Assembly (NCBI GenBank): GCA_038049695.1
Contig: CP142455.1
Location: 23,659,501 to 23,723,500, forward strand
Reading direction: 5' to 3'
Length of the DNA stretch: 64,000 nucleotides
DNA from: Cinnamomum chago
Taxonomy: Eukaryota > Streptophyta > Magnoliopsida > Laurales > Lauraceae
Shown here: in pieces, positions 34,351 to 46,096 of the stretch
How positions within the stretch are numbered: the first letter of the stretch is position 1
Layout: each line of letters starts with the position of its first letter
The notes under the pieces: model-generated
The model's input: only the letters and a program-made list of their open reading frames with translations
The model's database searches: none
What the model was told of the DNA's origin: nothing
Program-made: the position numbers and the translations under genes

Positions 34351-37300
34351 TCTTGGAAGACACTGAAATCCCTTCATGGGATTTAAATTTTCCTTTGTTT
34401 CAATAAATTCGACAATTTGACTTTTGAAGAGTAGAAGTTTTTACTGGTTAACAGAAAAGAGCAAACAAAAAAAAAAAGAATTTCAACATTTTAGCAATCC
34501 AGATTGTTGCATTTAATTTCTTTTCCTTTTATGTTGGCTTGAATGAGAGAGAAATGAATACCCTTCACTAGTGAGGCAGCAATGATTGAGGAGAAACTAG
34601 AAGACTTGTATGTAAAGCCCTAGACCTTGCATGCATAGTTCATCCTTCGGGTAACTTGCTCTTGCCTCTGGTTCTTTGTGTCATCAGTCATCACAGTAGT
34701 ACTGTGCTTGCCCATTGTATGGTATAAAAGATGGCTGCACTTGTGGAATCCCTTGCTAAGTGGTAAAAACTAAAGAGAATGGGATTTGGGATTCTCGTTT
34801 TTTAACACAAAGCAATGGTGGTGGTTCGGGTATTGACTCGTCGACCCACCAGTACGACTGCCATAGATTTCTGTCTGTTTTTCCTGTCTTTGATGTTTGT
34901 TGTGTGGTTTGGTAATTAAAGTTGTTCTATGTTTTTTTGAGCTTCTTACAATCTCTGTAGAGCTTACTGCTTCGGCTGTTCTCTCTCTCCTCTTACGAGT
35001 TAATGTGTTTATTCCATCCACATTTTTTTCCCTGTATCTAAGTAACATTTCTGCTTGTGGTATTATTTTGGTTTCCCTGTTGATGATGGTTTGTCATTTT
35101 TCATAGTCAGGAAATTTATGTGGGTTCGGTGTTTTTGAAACGGGCCGGAAAAGAAAGTCGTCAGGGATTTTTTCTTTTTTTTTGGGAAAGAACTGTATGT
35201 GATGCTAACAAATTTCTAAGAAAAGAACAACTCTGAAATATCCATGAGGAGAAAAGATGGTGGTGGAAGATGTCGGTGGTTAGTTTTAAAGCTTTTGGGT
35301 TTTGATAGGGTTGATGATGAAAAATGGTAGAAAATATAAATTAATTTTTATCTAAAAATACAAATTAATATTGATCTATGTGGAGAAAATTTCCCCTTTT
35401 TAACTATCCTTTGGAGGGCTCCCAAAAGGTTGAGTGTTGTGAGATTTGAGAACCTGTAGTTGCTAACACCATCTTTTACCTACCTATATGAGAAGAGTTT
35501 TTGACCCTCAAATGCATAGTTCAGTGAGGGGCCTAATTGTGTACACGTGGGGCCCATATGGATGAGGGAATTTCCAAAAATCTCCCCCAAGCAAATGTTG
35601 GGCCATTTATTATCAGCCCTTTTTGAACTTATTTGTGTCATTGTGTATTACTTAACCATCAATTTCTAGAAAAAAAAAATGAATGACGGATTAGGATATT
35701 CAAGTCTGGGAGATTCTTGGTGCAGTTCCCTTCCATAATAGGAACCATAGATCAATGATCTAAAGTAGAAAATTGTTACCCCACATGTATAGGAAGCTGC
35801 TCCTCAACTAACTAAACATTCTTTGGGCCACTGAACCTTGAAATTCCTTTCATACATCATGTCCTTGAACTTGACGAGGAAACATCAATTTTCCAGTTGT
35901 ATGCATATAAAGAATCCATATTTCCTTTTAGAAATTCCCCTCCTTGGTTTTGGTTTCATGTCTCACTCTTTGGTTTGAAGGGCCTATACCCTTTCATGCT
36001 TGCAGCTATATGGTGCTAGTGGCTCTGCTAATAAAAGAAACTTGGGTTTCTTTTGTGCTTGTATTTTAAACGACATTTGCTGATGGTGACAGGCAATGTG
36101 CTTTCATATATGCATAATGGTACCAGTGTTATGAAGGCCCCATTCGTCCAACAACATGAATATGTCAACATTCAATGTCATCACCTACCACTTGAAAAAT
36201 CGTTATTTCCTTTGCTAACTAATCTACCGAACCCTTGAGAGGCATTAGTGCCAGCGTTATCTATGGTGTTATATGTGTGTTTGCTCTTGTAATGGATATA
36301 ATGTTCTAACTTGAAAAAATGCATTTTACTAGAAGATCATTTATTATTAGTTTGGCCATGTTTTTGTTTTTCAATCCAATTGTGGATTGCAAATGAAAAT
36401 CAGATCTTGGATCCACTTGGGTATAACTTGATGGTATAGTACTCCCTTTCTTCTTTGGATCATCGCAATTTTCGTGCATGATGTCCGATGTTGTAGCTTT
36501 TTATTAGAGTCCTGCAACAAATTAGATGTCACTATTTTAATTAATTTGTTTTTTAATGGGTTTAGATGTCACCAATGAATTCAAACATTTAAAAAATGAC
36601 GTTGCCAAACAAATCAGTTGAAACGATATTCAGTGGGCTCAATATTCAAGTATAGCATTGAAAGAAAATACAAACAGGTAGGGATTGAAATGTCACAGAG
36701 TTATAAGGGGTAAACACCAATGGAAATACAGGGAGGTAGGAACTCAACTAGCCCAACAGCCCCAACCCAGTGGGAACCAGCCATTATGTTGCAGAGAATC
36801 TCTCATTCCATCAGAGTCCCATCCCCCAAACACTTTTGCATAATTAAGGGAGGAAGAGAGATTTTATCCATGCACAGAAAAATGTATACAGGAGCCAAAA
36901 ATTCTGCTTTAAGTATATTACCATTTCCTCTTTTCCCTTCATTTCTATATGATTTGTGATATGAGTTCAAGGAGTAGCTGTTATGAAAGAATCTGATTGT
37001 GATTGTCTAGTTTAGTATGGCTTGTTTAAATTAAGCTGGTTATGGGTCCAATCCAATTCAACTAATTTATAGGTACATTAGTGCACTGCTCACCTGACTG
37101 ACAAGTGACAACTGCCCTTCCCGTTCCCCGACCTGACCTGAACTACAATTCGGGTTCTCTTCATCTAATAGAACCTGCAACCACTGACTCCACACTTTTT
37201 ATAGATCATTTATCAACTACTTTAGGCAAGTTGTATCAATCAGGATGCATCAAAAAGAAATATACAAAACAATGATAGATAGTGCGAGCCAAGTTGGGTC

Positions 37301-37650
37301 TGGGCTGCCAAAACCTAAAGCTGCCGCTAATAGACTCGGATCAAAATCTATAAACCCACACCTGCCTCATACCCAAATCCGCTCCTAATAAGGGCTGTCA
37401 CCCATTGCCCTCTCTAGGTTGGATAGAGAGTTGAAGAGTTTTATATGACAGTATCCATCGGTTTGGCATATCGCAATTCTTATGTTGCCAGACAGATTAT
37501 CTTCTGAAATCATGTATGTCTAGATAGAAACTTAAATCTTTGGATGAATCAGTTGTGTTCTTGGATTTGGTTGTGCAGAAAGGAAGAGTATTTAAATGTA
37601 AATTTCAATTATCTCGTTTAATGAAATTTATCTTACAAACATTTGAACAG
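34205..37650. other. Interior of CACTA-C, no recognised gene
   Basis: T-rich sequence resembling introns or UTRs, with a (TA)n tract at 34320-34348. Short ORFs (34770-35106, 36053-36238, 36720-36959) have no family resemblance. Phrases such as GACCTGACCTGAAC near 37130 recall the hAT-like interiors but no ends were seen. Confidence 0.4.
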
Positions 37651-39560
37651 ATATATCAGGACGAAAGAGGAGAGATCGTCCGCTGACGATGGACGAGCTG
37701 CTGCGCCAGGCCAGCGGACCGTCTGGGGAGCCTAGACCGGCACCGGATGCCGCCCAGTCTAGTTCGATGGCCCCACCGAGTAGGCCATCGACATCTCATC
37801 CGAGTCCATCCACTCCAGTGGATGCTTCGGCGTCGTCCAGTGCTTCAGCTCCCCCATCTTCAGCTCCACCATCAGCAGATACACAGACTCGTATAACTTT
37901 ATTTAATTAAAACATTTTAATTCTAGCAAATTATTTTATTTCAATTTAATTAGATTATCTCTAATTTAAACAGGTGCTACGAGCATGGGCCCATCTTCCA
38001 GCAGGGGGAGAGGCCCTGCTAGAGGGATCTGGACGTGGAATTCTGGCCATCCCATTGACATAGAGTTTGATGAGACATATCATCCGGTGGGCCCTCATGC
38101 TCGCCAGCTCATCAGCCAGTTAGGACATATGGTCCGGGATCCATATGCATTTCCTTTGACCACACTTGATTGGGAGGCATTCCCGGTGGATACGCTAGAT
38201 CGTACCTGGCAGCAGGTCAAGGTAATAATTTTATATTTCTCCTCAGGATGTGTCAATTTAAACCATAACTTAATGAAAAATAATTTGTCAATGAAAAATT
38301 AATTGTCCTTTTCAAGACAATTTGATGGCATGTCCTGAGCTCTTCCGGCCAGTTTGCATGTCGAAGTGCCGGAAGATGTGGAAAGATCATAAAAATAAAA
38401 TAAAGACGCAGCACTAGAAGCCTCATCAGGATGCGTCTGACATACTTCAGCGAGTTCCGACTGGCGTTCTTCCTGATCAGTGGACTCAGCTCGTCCGGTA
38501 CTAGACAAGCGAGGAGGCTCAGGTGACAAACTTGTAATTTTTTTATTTTAATTTTAACATTTTACTAGTAACTAACGTAACTAACAAAAATTCCGACTGA
38601 TAAATATTGAAAACAGAGAGTGTCTGCTACGAATGCGCGGAACAGCGCATTGCAGGGTCCTGCACATAGGTTGGGGACTCGACACATCACCCAGGTCCGC
38701 CACGAGGTAAAAAGTTAGATCGTACAGTTAATTTATGTTTTTGTCATTCTGTATGATAGTATACTAGTAATACATTTCTCCACCAAACAGTTGCGTTCCG
38801 AGGGTGTTCCGGTCGATAGGATGTCCGTCTGGATGCGTTCTCGAGATCCTCGCCACCCAGAGGTTGCAGCTATCTTCGTAAGTTTTTATATTGAACTGTT
38901 TAAATTATGTTTCTATTACTATGTCTTGTTATGCATGATTATATACTAAATGAATGAACTACGCAGACCCAATATCAGTCACGCCTGGAAGAGTTACCTG
39001 AGGAGGAGCGCAGCTTGCCATCGCGGAGGGATGAGATATTCCACTCCGTCGTTGGCCGGGATGGGCACGGATACACGTTGACGTATGGGACGGGCATTCC
39101 ACGCTCGCACATCACGCGATCGGAGTCATCTGGTGCTAGCTCCTCCCAGGGCATATGCTTCCGTACGGATGAGGAGGTTCAGGAGTTGATGCAGTCCATG
39201 AAGGCAGCGATCAGGGAGGAGGTGACAAATGAGGTCAGGGCAGAGATCAGGGTAGAGATGAGGGCCGAGTGGAGAGCAGAGATGGCAGAGCTTGAGAGTC
39301 GTCTATCACAGAGTCACGTCCCGCTCGCTTCAGACCCACCACCCACTACTTAGGTTAGTAAGAAAAAAAATTTGTACATATAAATTGTCAATTATGTCAT
39401 TGATGCATCAATACTTATGTCTTTTTTATTATTTTTAACTGTATAATAAATAATTACAGGCACCAGACGCTGGCAGCGGCCACAGGGCTAGACATGACTT
39501 CGGTGGAGAGGGCAGTCATGATTTAGCAGGCTCGACTGATCCTGACCAGGTAATGTGTAT
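37651..39560 (+). pseudogene. TNPA-like gene of CACTA-C (Transposase_24 type), degenerate
   Basis: Exons on plus. About 37652-37889 is Pro/Ser-rich. 37975-38222 contains SSRGRGPARGIWTWN, then IDIEFDETYHPVGPHARQL, the Transposase_24 start, and ends at AAG before GTAATA. About 38315-38520 has CRKMWKDHKNKIKTQH and in-frame stops. 38615-38706 contains SATNARNSALQGPAHRLGT. 38790-38880 has MSVWMRSRDPRHPEVAAIF. 38968-39353 has ELPEEERSLPSRRDEIFHSV and an Arg/Glu coiled coil (IREEVTNEVRAEIRVEMRAE). Two stop codons in the third exon mark it as broken. Domain order parallels the CACTA-A TNPA gene though the sequences are well diverged. Confidence 0.75.
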
Positions 39561-39814
39561 GTCTCCAGGATCCTATATATAAAGACCCATAGGTAACTGA
39601 TGGTTGGAATCTTGGTCCCTGTATAGAATAGCCATTAATTAGTGCTTATTCAGTCAAATTCAAGTTGTGCTAATTGTATGAATGGCACGACCTGACTAGA
39701 CACCCTTTGGGAAAAATGACTTTACCCATTTGACTTGACTGACTCGGGGATCTGCTCATCAATTCGTATTGACACACCAACTCTTCCTGACCCCTTTTTT
39801 GTTTATTTGGTAGA

Positions 39815-40253
39815 CCCGGATTGCTCGTAATATTAAAACGTAGGTTTAAGTTAGAACTTTAACTTAAAACTTAGAAATCGAGCCTCCGGGCGCCCAAAAC
39901 GAGCAAACGGGCTCCGTTGCCCATGAAACTTGATGGGCACGGGTCCCTACTCATTCATGAGTTGCAGGAACTGACGGAACGAGAATCCGACTCCCGGATT
40001 GCTCGTAATGTTGAAACGTAGGTTTAAGTTAGAACTTTAACTTAAAACTTAGAAATCGAGCCTCCGGGCGCCCAAAACGAGCAAACGGGCTCCGTTGACC
40101 ATGAAACTTGACGGGCATGGGCCCCCACTCATTCATGACTTGCAGGAACTGACGGAACGAGAATCCGACTCCCGGATTGCTCGTAATGTTGAAATGTAGG
40201 TTTAAGTTAGAACTTTAACTTAAAACATAGAAATCGAGCATCCGGGTGCCCAT
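39815..40253. repeat. 178-bp tandem array 3' of TNPA in CACTA-C
   Basis: CCCGGATTGCTCGTAAT recurs at 39815, 39993 and 40171, an exact 178-bp period, with two full units and one of 83 bp. Each full unit has TCCGGGCGCCCAAAACGAGC and GCAGGAACTGACGGAACGAG. It is cut at 40253/40254 by the Ty3 segment. Inverted, it shares CCGTCAGTTCCT(G/A)CA and other phrases with the 172-bp array at 11700-12985. Confidence 0.88.
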
Positions 40254-42440
40254 GAGGCATGTGATAGATTCAAGGATCTCATTAGAAAATGTCCTCATCA
40301 CCAAATTGCCAAGTGGCAATTGGTTCAGTTCTTTTATGATGGATTGTCTCCTGAATGGCGGAATATGGTAGTCACCACCAATGGGGGATCAATTATGCTG
40401 AAAAATGAGGATGAGGCATGGGAGCTTTTTGAGAATATGAGTGAGACCTTTCAGCACCATGCTTCTACTGCTAGATTAGAGAGGCCGGCAGCCTCTAATT
40501 TGTAAAAACCTAGAGGTGTGTTTGAAATTCAACCATCTAATGAACTCACCACTCAAGTGGCTGCCTTGACTCAAAAATTGGATCAGCTATTATCTGTTGG
40601 TCAAACTCTCCAATCCCCACCCTCTCAAGGTGGTTGTGCTTTGTGCTCTAGTCCCGCTCATTTTGTGAGCAATTGTCCTGCAGCACCCCAATTTTCTGAG
40701 TTTGTGCAAGAGCAAGTGAATGCTGCACAGCGGTTCTCCAAACCGGGTAATGATCCATTTTCGAATACTTGTAACCCGGGATGGCGCAATCACCCCAACT
40801 TTTCATGGAAGTCGCCCGGTCAAGGCACTTCATTCTCTCAACCGGGAAATGGGCCAAATTTTCAATACAATCCAGCGGCCTATCGTCCCCAACAATCCTA
40901 CCAGCAACTCAACCCTCAACCACCTCAAAGAACTCCATCATTTGAGGAGACAGTGTTGCAAGAGCTCAAAGAGCTCAAAGCAACCACTCAGCTGGTCCAT
41001 TCCCACTCTCAATCCATAGCTAAGCTAGAGGTCTAGATCGGGCAAATAGCTGATGCTCTTAACAAAAGAGAGGACGGACGCTTGCCTAGCCAACCCACAG
41101 TTAACCCTAAGAATTCTTTTGATGTGGGTAGTGACTCGCAACAAAATGATACCTATCATGAGCAAGCGAAAATGGTTGTCACATTACGGAATAGGCGTGA
41201 GGTTGAGACTAGGCCTGAGGAGCCTAAGCACGGTGTGAAAGAGCCCATAACAAATCCCAAGAGCTCTCGGGCTGAAATGGTTTCTAAGGGAAACGAGGCA
41301 CCCCCATATGTGCCTAAAGCCCCTTTTCCCACTTGTCTTGACACACCCTCTCCCTTTAGTAAAAAGAAAGCAATCATGGATGAGATGTTCGAGGTGTTTA
41401 AGCAAGTAAAGTTTAACCTGTCTTTGCTAGATGCTATCAAGCAGGTCCCTTCTTATGCTAAATTTCTGAAAGATTTGTGCACTCAAAAGCGCAAATCTAA
41501 ATCTCATGTGCCAAAGAAGGTTTTACTTACCGAGCAAGTGAGCTCAATTCTCCATAATGACACTCCTCCCAAGCTGAAAGATCCTGGCACTCCCACCATT
41601 ACTTGCACAATTGGGAGTCACGATATTGATCATGCATTGTTGGATCTGGGAGCGAGTGTCAATCTCTTGCCTTACTCGGTGTATGAGCAGATTGGGCTAG
41701 GGGACTTAAAGCCCACTCCGGTTACCTTACAACTTGCTGATAGGTCTGTTAGGGTGCCCCGGGGAATAATTGAGGATGTTCTGGTCAAGGTCGACAAGTT
41801 CTTTTTCCCTGTCGATTTCATCGTCCTTGACACTGAACCAGTGCAAAATTCACGGAAGCACACTACTATCATTCTTGGACGGCCCTTTTTGGCCACGGCC
41901 AATGCGAACATTAATTGCCGAACCGGAGTTATGGATGTTTCCTTCGGGAATATGAAAGTGAGGCTGAATGCTTTTAGGGCCTCTCATCAACTTCAGACCA
42001 AGATGACTGCTTTGCAGTCAATGTTGTTGATGAGATTGTAGAAAACGCTCTTCAGCCTGAGGATACTTTGCCAGCTGTCATTGCTCCTGATCTGTCTGAC
42101 GGCCAGGAAGCTCAAATTTTGGATGTGTTGGAAATGCACAAGAGTGCACTCGGCTGTTCAATTGCCGAGTTGAAAGATATTGATTCCTCCATTTGCATAT
42201 CTTGTCCCCCTTACATTGCTGATTTTACACTTTCTCGAGATATGCAGAGATTTTTAGTTCCTAACCTAGAGGAGGTAGACATGAAGGAAGTGCTGAGTCA
42301 TGTTTTTTTGCAAGTTTGGTTTGTACTTCTTAGGTTTTCTTTGTTTCTGTTTATTGTGCTTGCCGCTAACATTCCACAGGTACTTTGGTCTGAGTTGGGG
42401 GGCGTCCTCCCCGTTTTCCTCCCTTCCACTTCTTGTTAAG
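40254..42440 (+). pseudogene. Ty3 gag-protease segment, copy 1 (5'-truncated)
   Basis: Begins mid-gag (GAGGCATGTGATAGATTCAA, 40254 on), giving LVQFFYDGLSPEWRNMV, a Cys-rich motif CALCSSPAHFVSNCP, then the protease with DLGAS (active-site D-x-G in its usual plant Ty3 form) and ILGRPFLATANANINCRTG. Stops break gag at 40503-40505 (TAA where copy 2 has CAA) and at 41034-41036 (TAG). After the protease a frameshift leads to QEAQILDVLEMHKSALG, then unrelated sequence instead of RT. Nearly identical to copy 2 (a few percent divergence by eye). Confidence 0.88.
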
Positions 42441-42857
42441 CGGTACCCAGGTGATATCCCTCATTTTCCTTTACTTTCCTTGTCCTTTATCTTTTATTTT
42501 GTTTTTAACATTGTGGACAATGTTAGGTTAAGTTGGGGGGTGGGGTATTAACCTTTGGAGTAGTTTAGGGGTAGTTTTAACAGTTTTATTTCTGTTTGCT
42601 TGTTGTCTTTTATTTGTCTTTTCTTTTTCCTTGTCTTTTTCCCTTTAAAAAAAAAAAGGGGGAGCTTTTGCTATTTTTGGTAGTCTTTCGGGAGATTTCT
42701 AATCGGGTTTTTATGAAACGAAGATACCCTGTTTTTGGAACTTTTTGTGAGGAAAAAGAGAGAAATGGTTCACTATCTTGTTTTAGGAAAGAGTTTTTGA
42801 GAAATTGTTGAATTATTGATCTTTCACTTGACACGTATCATATAGAAAATTTGAAAT
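42441..42857 (+). mobile_element. Ty3 spacer between the two gag-protease copies
   Basis: Contains ACATTGTGGACAATGTTAGG then TTAAGTTGGGGGGTGGGG and, at 42647, an A run followed by GGGGGA, polypurine-like tracts usual in the 3' part of Athila/Tat elements. No host gene. It links the 3' end of copy 1 to the 5' part of copy 2. Confidence 0.5.
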
Positions 42858-44785
42858 GTGAATGAGCACTATACTCCGTCCGAATACGCGTCACCATCGT
42901 GTATTCAGCTGCCTGTAGTACAGGCAGCTCAATATGAAATCAAGCCCAGCACAATCAATCTGATCCCTTCTTTCTATGGCTTGAACAATGAGGACCCGTA
43001 CAACCACATTGATGAGTTTTTGGTTATTTGCTCCACGGTGCGAATAAACAATTTCAGTAGTGAGGCCTTAAAATTGTTTCTCTTTCCGTTTTCATTGAAG
43101 GACAAAGCCAAGATTGGCTGAGTACTTTACCTGCAAACTCCATCACTTCTTGGGCCCAACTGCAACAAAAATTCTTGAATAAATATTTCTCTGTGGGTAA
43201 AACAAATCAGTACAGGAGATCTATCACATCCTTTGCCCAAACTGATAATGAACAATTTCATGAGGCATGGGATAGATTCAAGGATCTCATTAGAAAATGT
43301 CCTCATCACCAAATTGCCAAGTCGCAATTGGTTCAGTTCTTTTATGATGGATTGTCTCCTGAATGGCGGAATATGGTAGTCACCGCCAGTGGGGGATCAA
43401 TTATGCTAAAAAATGAGGATGAGGCATGGGAGCTTTTTGAGAACATGAGTGAAACCTTTCAGCACCATGCTTCCACTGCTAGATTAGAGAGGCCGGCAGC
43501 CTCTAATTTGCAAAAACCTAGAGGTGTGTTTGAAATTCAACCATCTAATGAACTCACCACTCAAGTGGCTGCCTTGACCCAAAAATTGGATCAGCTATTA
43601 TCTGTTGGTCAAACTCTCCAATCCCCACCCTCTCAAGGTGGTTGTGCTTTGTGCTCTAGTCCCGTTCATTTTGTGAGCAATTGTCCTGCAGCACCCCAAT
43701 TTCCTGAGTTTGTGCAAGAGCAAGTGAATGCTGCACAGCGGTTCTCCAAACCGGGTAATGATCCATTTTCGAATACTTGTAACCCGGGATGGCGCAATCA
43801 CCCCAACTTTTCATGGAAGTCGCCCGGTCAAGGCACTTCATTCTCTCAACCGGGAAATGGGCCAAATTTTCAATACAATCCAGCGGCCTATCGTCCCCAA
43901 CAATCCTACCAGCAACCCAACCCTCAACCACCTCAAAGAACTCCATCATTTGAGGAGACAGTGTTGCAAGAGCTCAAAGAGCTCAAAGCAACCACTCAGC
44001 TGGTCCATTCCCACTCTCAATCCATAGCTAAGCTAGAGGTCCAAATCGGGCAAATAGCTAATGCTCTTAACAAAAGAGATGAGGGACGCTTGCCTAGCCA
44101 ACCCACGGTTAACCCTAAGAATTCTTTTGATGTGGGTAGTGGCTCGAAACATAATGAGACCTATCATGAGCAAGCAAAAATGGTTGTCACATTACGGAAT
44201 GGGCGTGAGGTTGAGACTAGGCCTGATGAGCCTAAGCAAGATGTGAAAGAGCCCACAGCCAATCCCAAGAGCTCTCGGGCTGACATAGTTTCTAAGGGAA
44301 ACGAGGCACCCCCATATGTGCCTAAAGCCCCTTTTCCCACTTGTCTTGACACACCCTCTCCCTTTAGTAAAAAGAAAGCAACCATGGATGAAATGTTGGA
44401 GGTGTTTAAGCAAGTAAAGATTAACCTACCTTTGCTGGATGCTATCAAGCAGGTCCCTTCTTATGCTAAATTTCTGAAAGATTTGTGCACTCAAAAGCGC
44501 AAATCTAAATCTCATGTGCCAAAGAAGGTTTTACTTACCGAGCAAGTGAGCTCAATTCTCCATAATGACACTCCTCCCAAGCTGAAAGATCCCGGCACTC
44601 CCACCATTACTTGCACAATTGGGAGTCACGATATTGATCATGCATTGTTGGATCTGGGAGCGAGTGTCAATCTCTTGCCTTACTCGGTGTATGAGCAGAT
44701 TGGGCGAGGGGACTTAAAGCCCACTCCGGTTACCTTACAACTTGCTGATAGGTCTGTTAGGGTGCCCCGGGGAATAATTGAGGAT
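42858..44785 (+). pseudogene. Ty3 gag-protease segment, copy 2 (gag to mid-protease)
   Basis: Gag starts at or before 42858 (NLIPSFYGLNNEDPYNHIDE). A one-base frameshift near 43114 breaks gag before WLSTLPANSITSWAQLQQ. From there the frame is open for over 540 residues through retrotransposon gag, CALCSSPVHFVSNCP, a Lys-rich linker and the protease up to DRSVRVPRGIIED. At 44785 it stops abruptly inside the protease and the next base begins the inverted 192-bp repeat of CACTA-B. The rest of this protease is at 7926-7251 on the minus strand. It lacks RT and integrase, as copy 1 does. Confidence 0.88.
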
Positions 44786-46064
44786 TTATCAGAGGGCTAC
44801 AACTTTCATGTTTTGAGATTTAACCCAGATTGAATGGAAAGTAGTGTAAAATCACCTTCAACTTCTGGAGGCTAGTTGGAGGCGGCTAGCCGAACCAAGT
44901 TGGAGGCTAGCCTCCAACTTCTGGAGGCTAGCCGTCAGCTTGGAGGCGGCTAGCCGAAACAGCAGGGAAAAAACAACATTGTGAAGAAACGCAGCAGGGA
45001 AAAAACACAGCAGAAACACAGCAGAGAAAGAAAAACAACAGGGAAAAAGAAAACAGAACAACAGCAAGAAAAACAGCAGCAGAGATCGTGAGAAAACAGA
45101 AAAAAAAAAACAGAGAGAGAGAGAACAGAAAACAGTAGCAGCAGAAGAAAAGGGAAAGAAAGAAACGAAACAAAAAGAAAGGAAAGAACGTGATGTACCT
45201 GGCACCTGCACAGCGCCGGAAGAGCAGCTTCTTCCTCTTCGTCGTCGTCGTCTTCTTCTTCTCCGGAGAACGAGAGTGAGCGAGAGAGACAGGGAAAGCA
45301 GAGAGAGAGTAGAGAAAGCGAGAGTGAGAGAAGAGCAGAGAGAGCGAGAGTGAGAGGAAAGGGGTTTTTGGAGGGAGAGAAGCGCTGGGAAGAGAGGCGA
45401 GAGTGAGGAGAGAAGAGAGCGAGAGTGAGAGGAAAGAAGGAATGATGGAGAAAGAAAGAGAAGGGAGGGAAGGAAAAAAAAAGAGGGAAAGAAGGAGTGA
45501 GCCCGCGCGGGGGATTAAGGGATTTGAGGTATATAATATCGGTTTCATAATAACCGATATAAAATATTATATATAACTGGCGGGTAGCCGTAGGTGCACT
45601 GGCGGTTAGCCGCATATGCACTTGCGGTTAGCCGCATGTGCACAGGCGGTTAGCCGCAGGACGTCCTGAAAAGGGAGGGAAGAAGGAAAAATAAAAAGGA
45701 GGGAAATAACCGATATAAAATATGTATATATAATATCGGTTCCATAATAACCGATATAAAATATGTGTATACAACCGATATAAAATATATGTATACAACC
45801 GATATAAAATATTTGTCTATAATATCGGTTTTATAATAACCGATATAAAATATTGAAATTAATATCACATATTTTCCTAACCGATATTATATATAGAGAT
45901 TATTATGTCGGTTCCAGTGTAACCGATATATAAAAAAATTGACCGATATAAAAAAATATTAACCGATATAAAATACCTTGACTGAAGATATTATATCGGT
46001 TATATGAAAAACCGATATAGGGCAGTTTTTGCAACCGATATAAAAGCCCTTTTTTCTAGTAGTG
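44786..46064. mobile_element. CACTA-B, left half (non-autonomous CACTA)
   Basis: Begins with an inverted partial 192-bp unit (TTATCAGAGGGCTACAAC), then GGCTAGCCG motifs (44865-44960), a purine-rich tract, GGTTAGCCGCA motifs (45585-45660), dense ACCGATATAA motifs, and ends CCCTTTTTTCTAGTAGTG at 46064. The motif order mirrors 7927-9292 from the tandem array outward. The flank 46065-46096 is the first 32 bp of the retrotransposon LTR, inverted. Confidence 0.87.
44990..45510 (-). promoter_or_regulatory. GA-rich tract in CACTA-B
   Basis: Purine-rich on plus (GAGAGAGAGAACAGAAAACAG, GAGCGAGAGTGAGAGGAAAG), so CT-rich read inward from the terminus at 46064, the same placement as in CACTA-A and CACTA-C. 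Long ORFs called across it on the minus strand are low-complexity Ser/Leu/Phe and not genes. Confidence 0.4.
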
Positions 46065-46096
46065 CCCCTCTAGGGTTCGGATCCCCAGGACTTACA
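46065..46096 (-). repeat. First 32 bp of the retrotransposon LTR, displaced
   Basis: Minus strand reads TGTAAGTCCTGGGGATCC then GAACCCTAGAGGGG, equal to 28260-28291 with one change. It is followed by the target duplicate CAAAT (46097-46101, minus ATTTG). This ties CACTA-B's left end to the left LTR at 9293. Confidence 0.9.

Larger units (their letters stand above)
33096..39814 (+). mobile_element. CACTA-C, left end present, right end lost
   Basis: Starts CACTACTAGAAAAATGAATA (33096). Subterminal motifs are GC-rich (GGCGGTCGC, GGCGGCCGCAATAGCCGTCG) and differ from CACTA-A and CACTA-B. A CT microsatellite and CT-rich leader follow (33300-33380), then a captured gene fragment, about 3.4 kb of unassigned DNA, and a TNPA-type pseudogene read left to right. 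No matching CTAGTAGTG terminus was found downstream. TNP2 is absent, so the interior was deleted or never present. Confidence 0.65.

Noticed and set aside
7927-44785. Two independent insertions of the same retrotransposon and CACTA families at 9 kb and 46 kb
   Set aside because: Each locus has only one half of each element, the halves are complementary to the base, and the RLP gene halves carry the matching target duplicates. One inversion is simpler. Assembly error remains possible and is stated.
44928-45621. Minus ORFs of 206 and 223 residues, hydrophobic and Ser/Phe-rich
   Set aside because: Purine-rich tract of CACTA-B read in overlapping frames; not membrane proteins.
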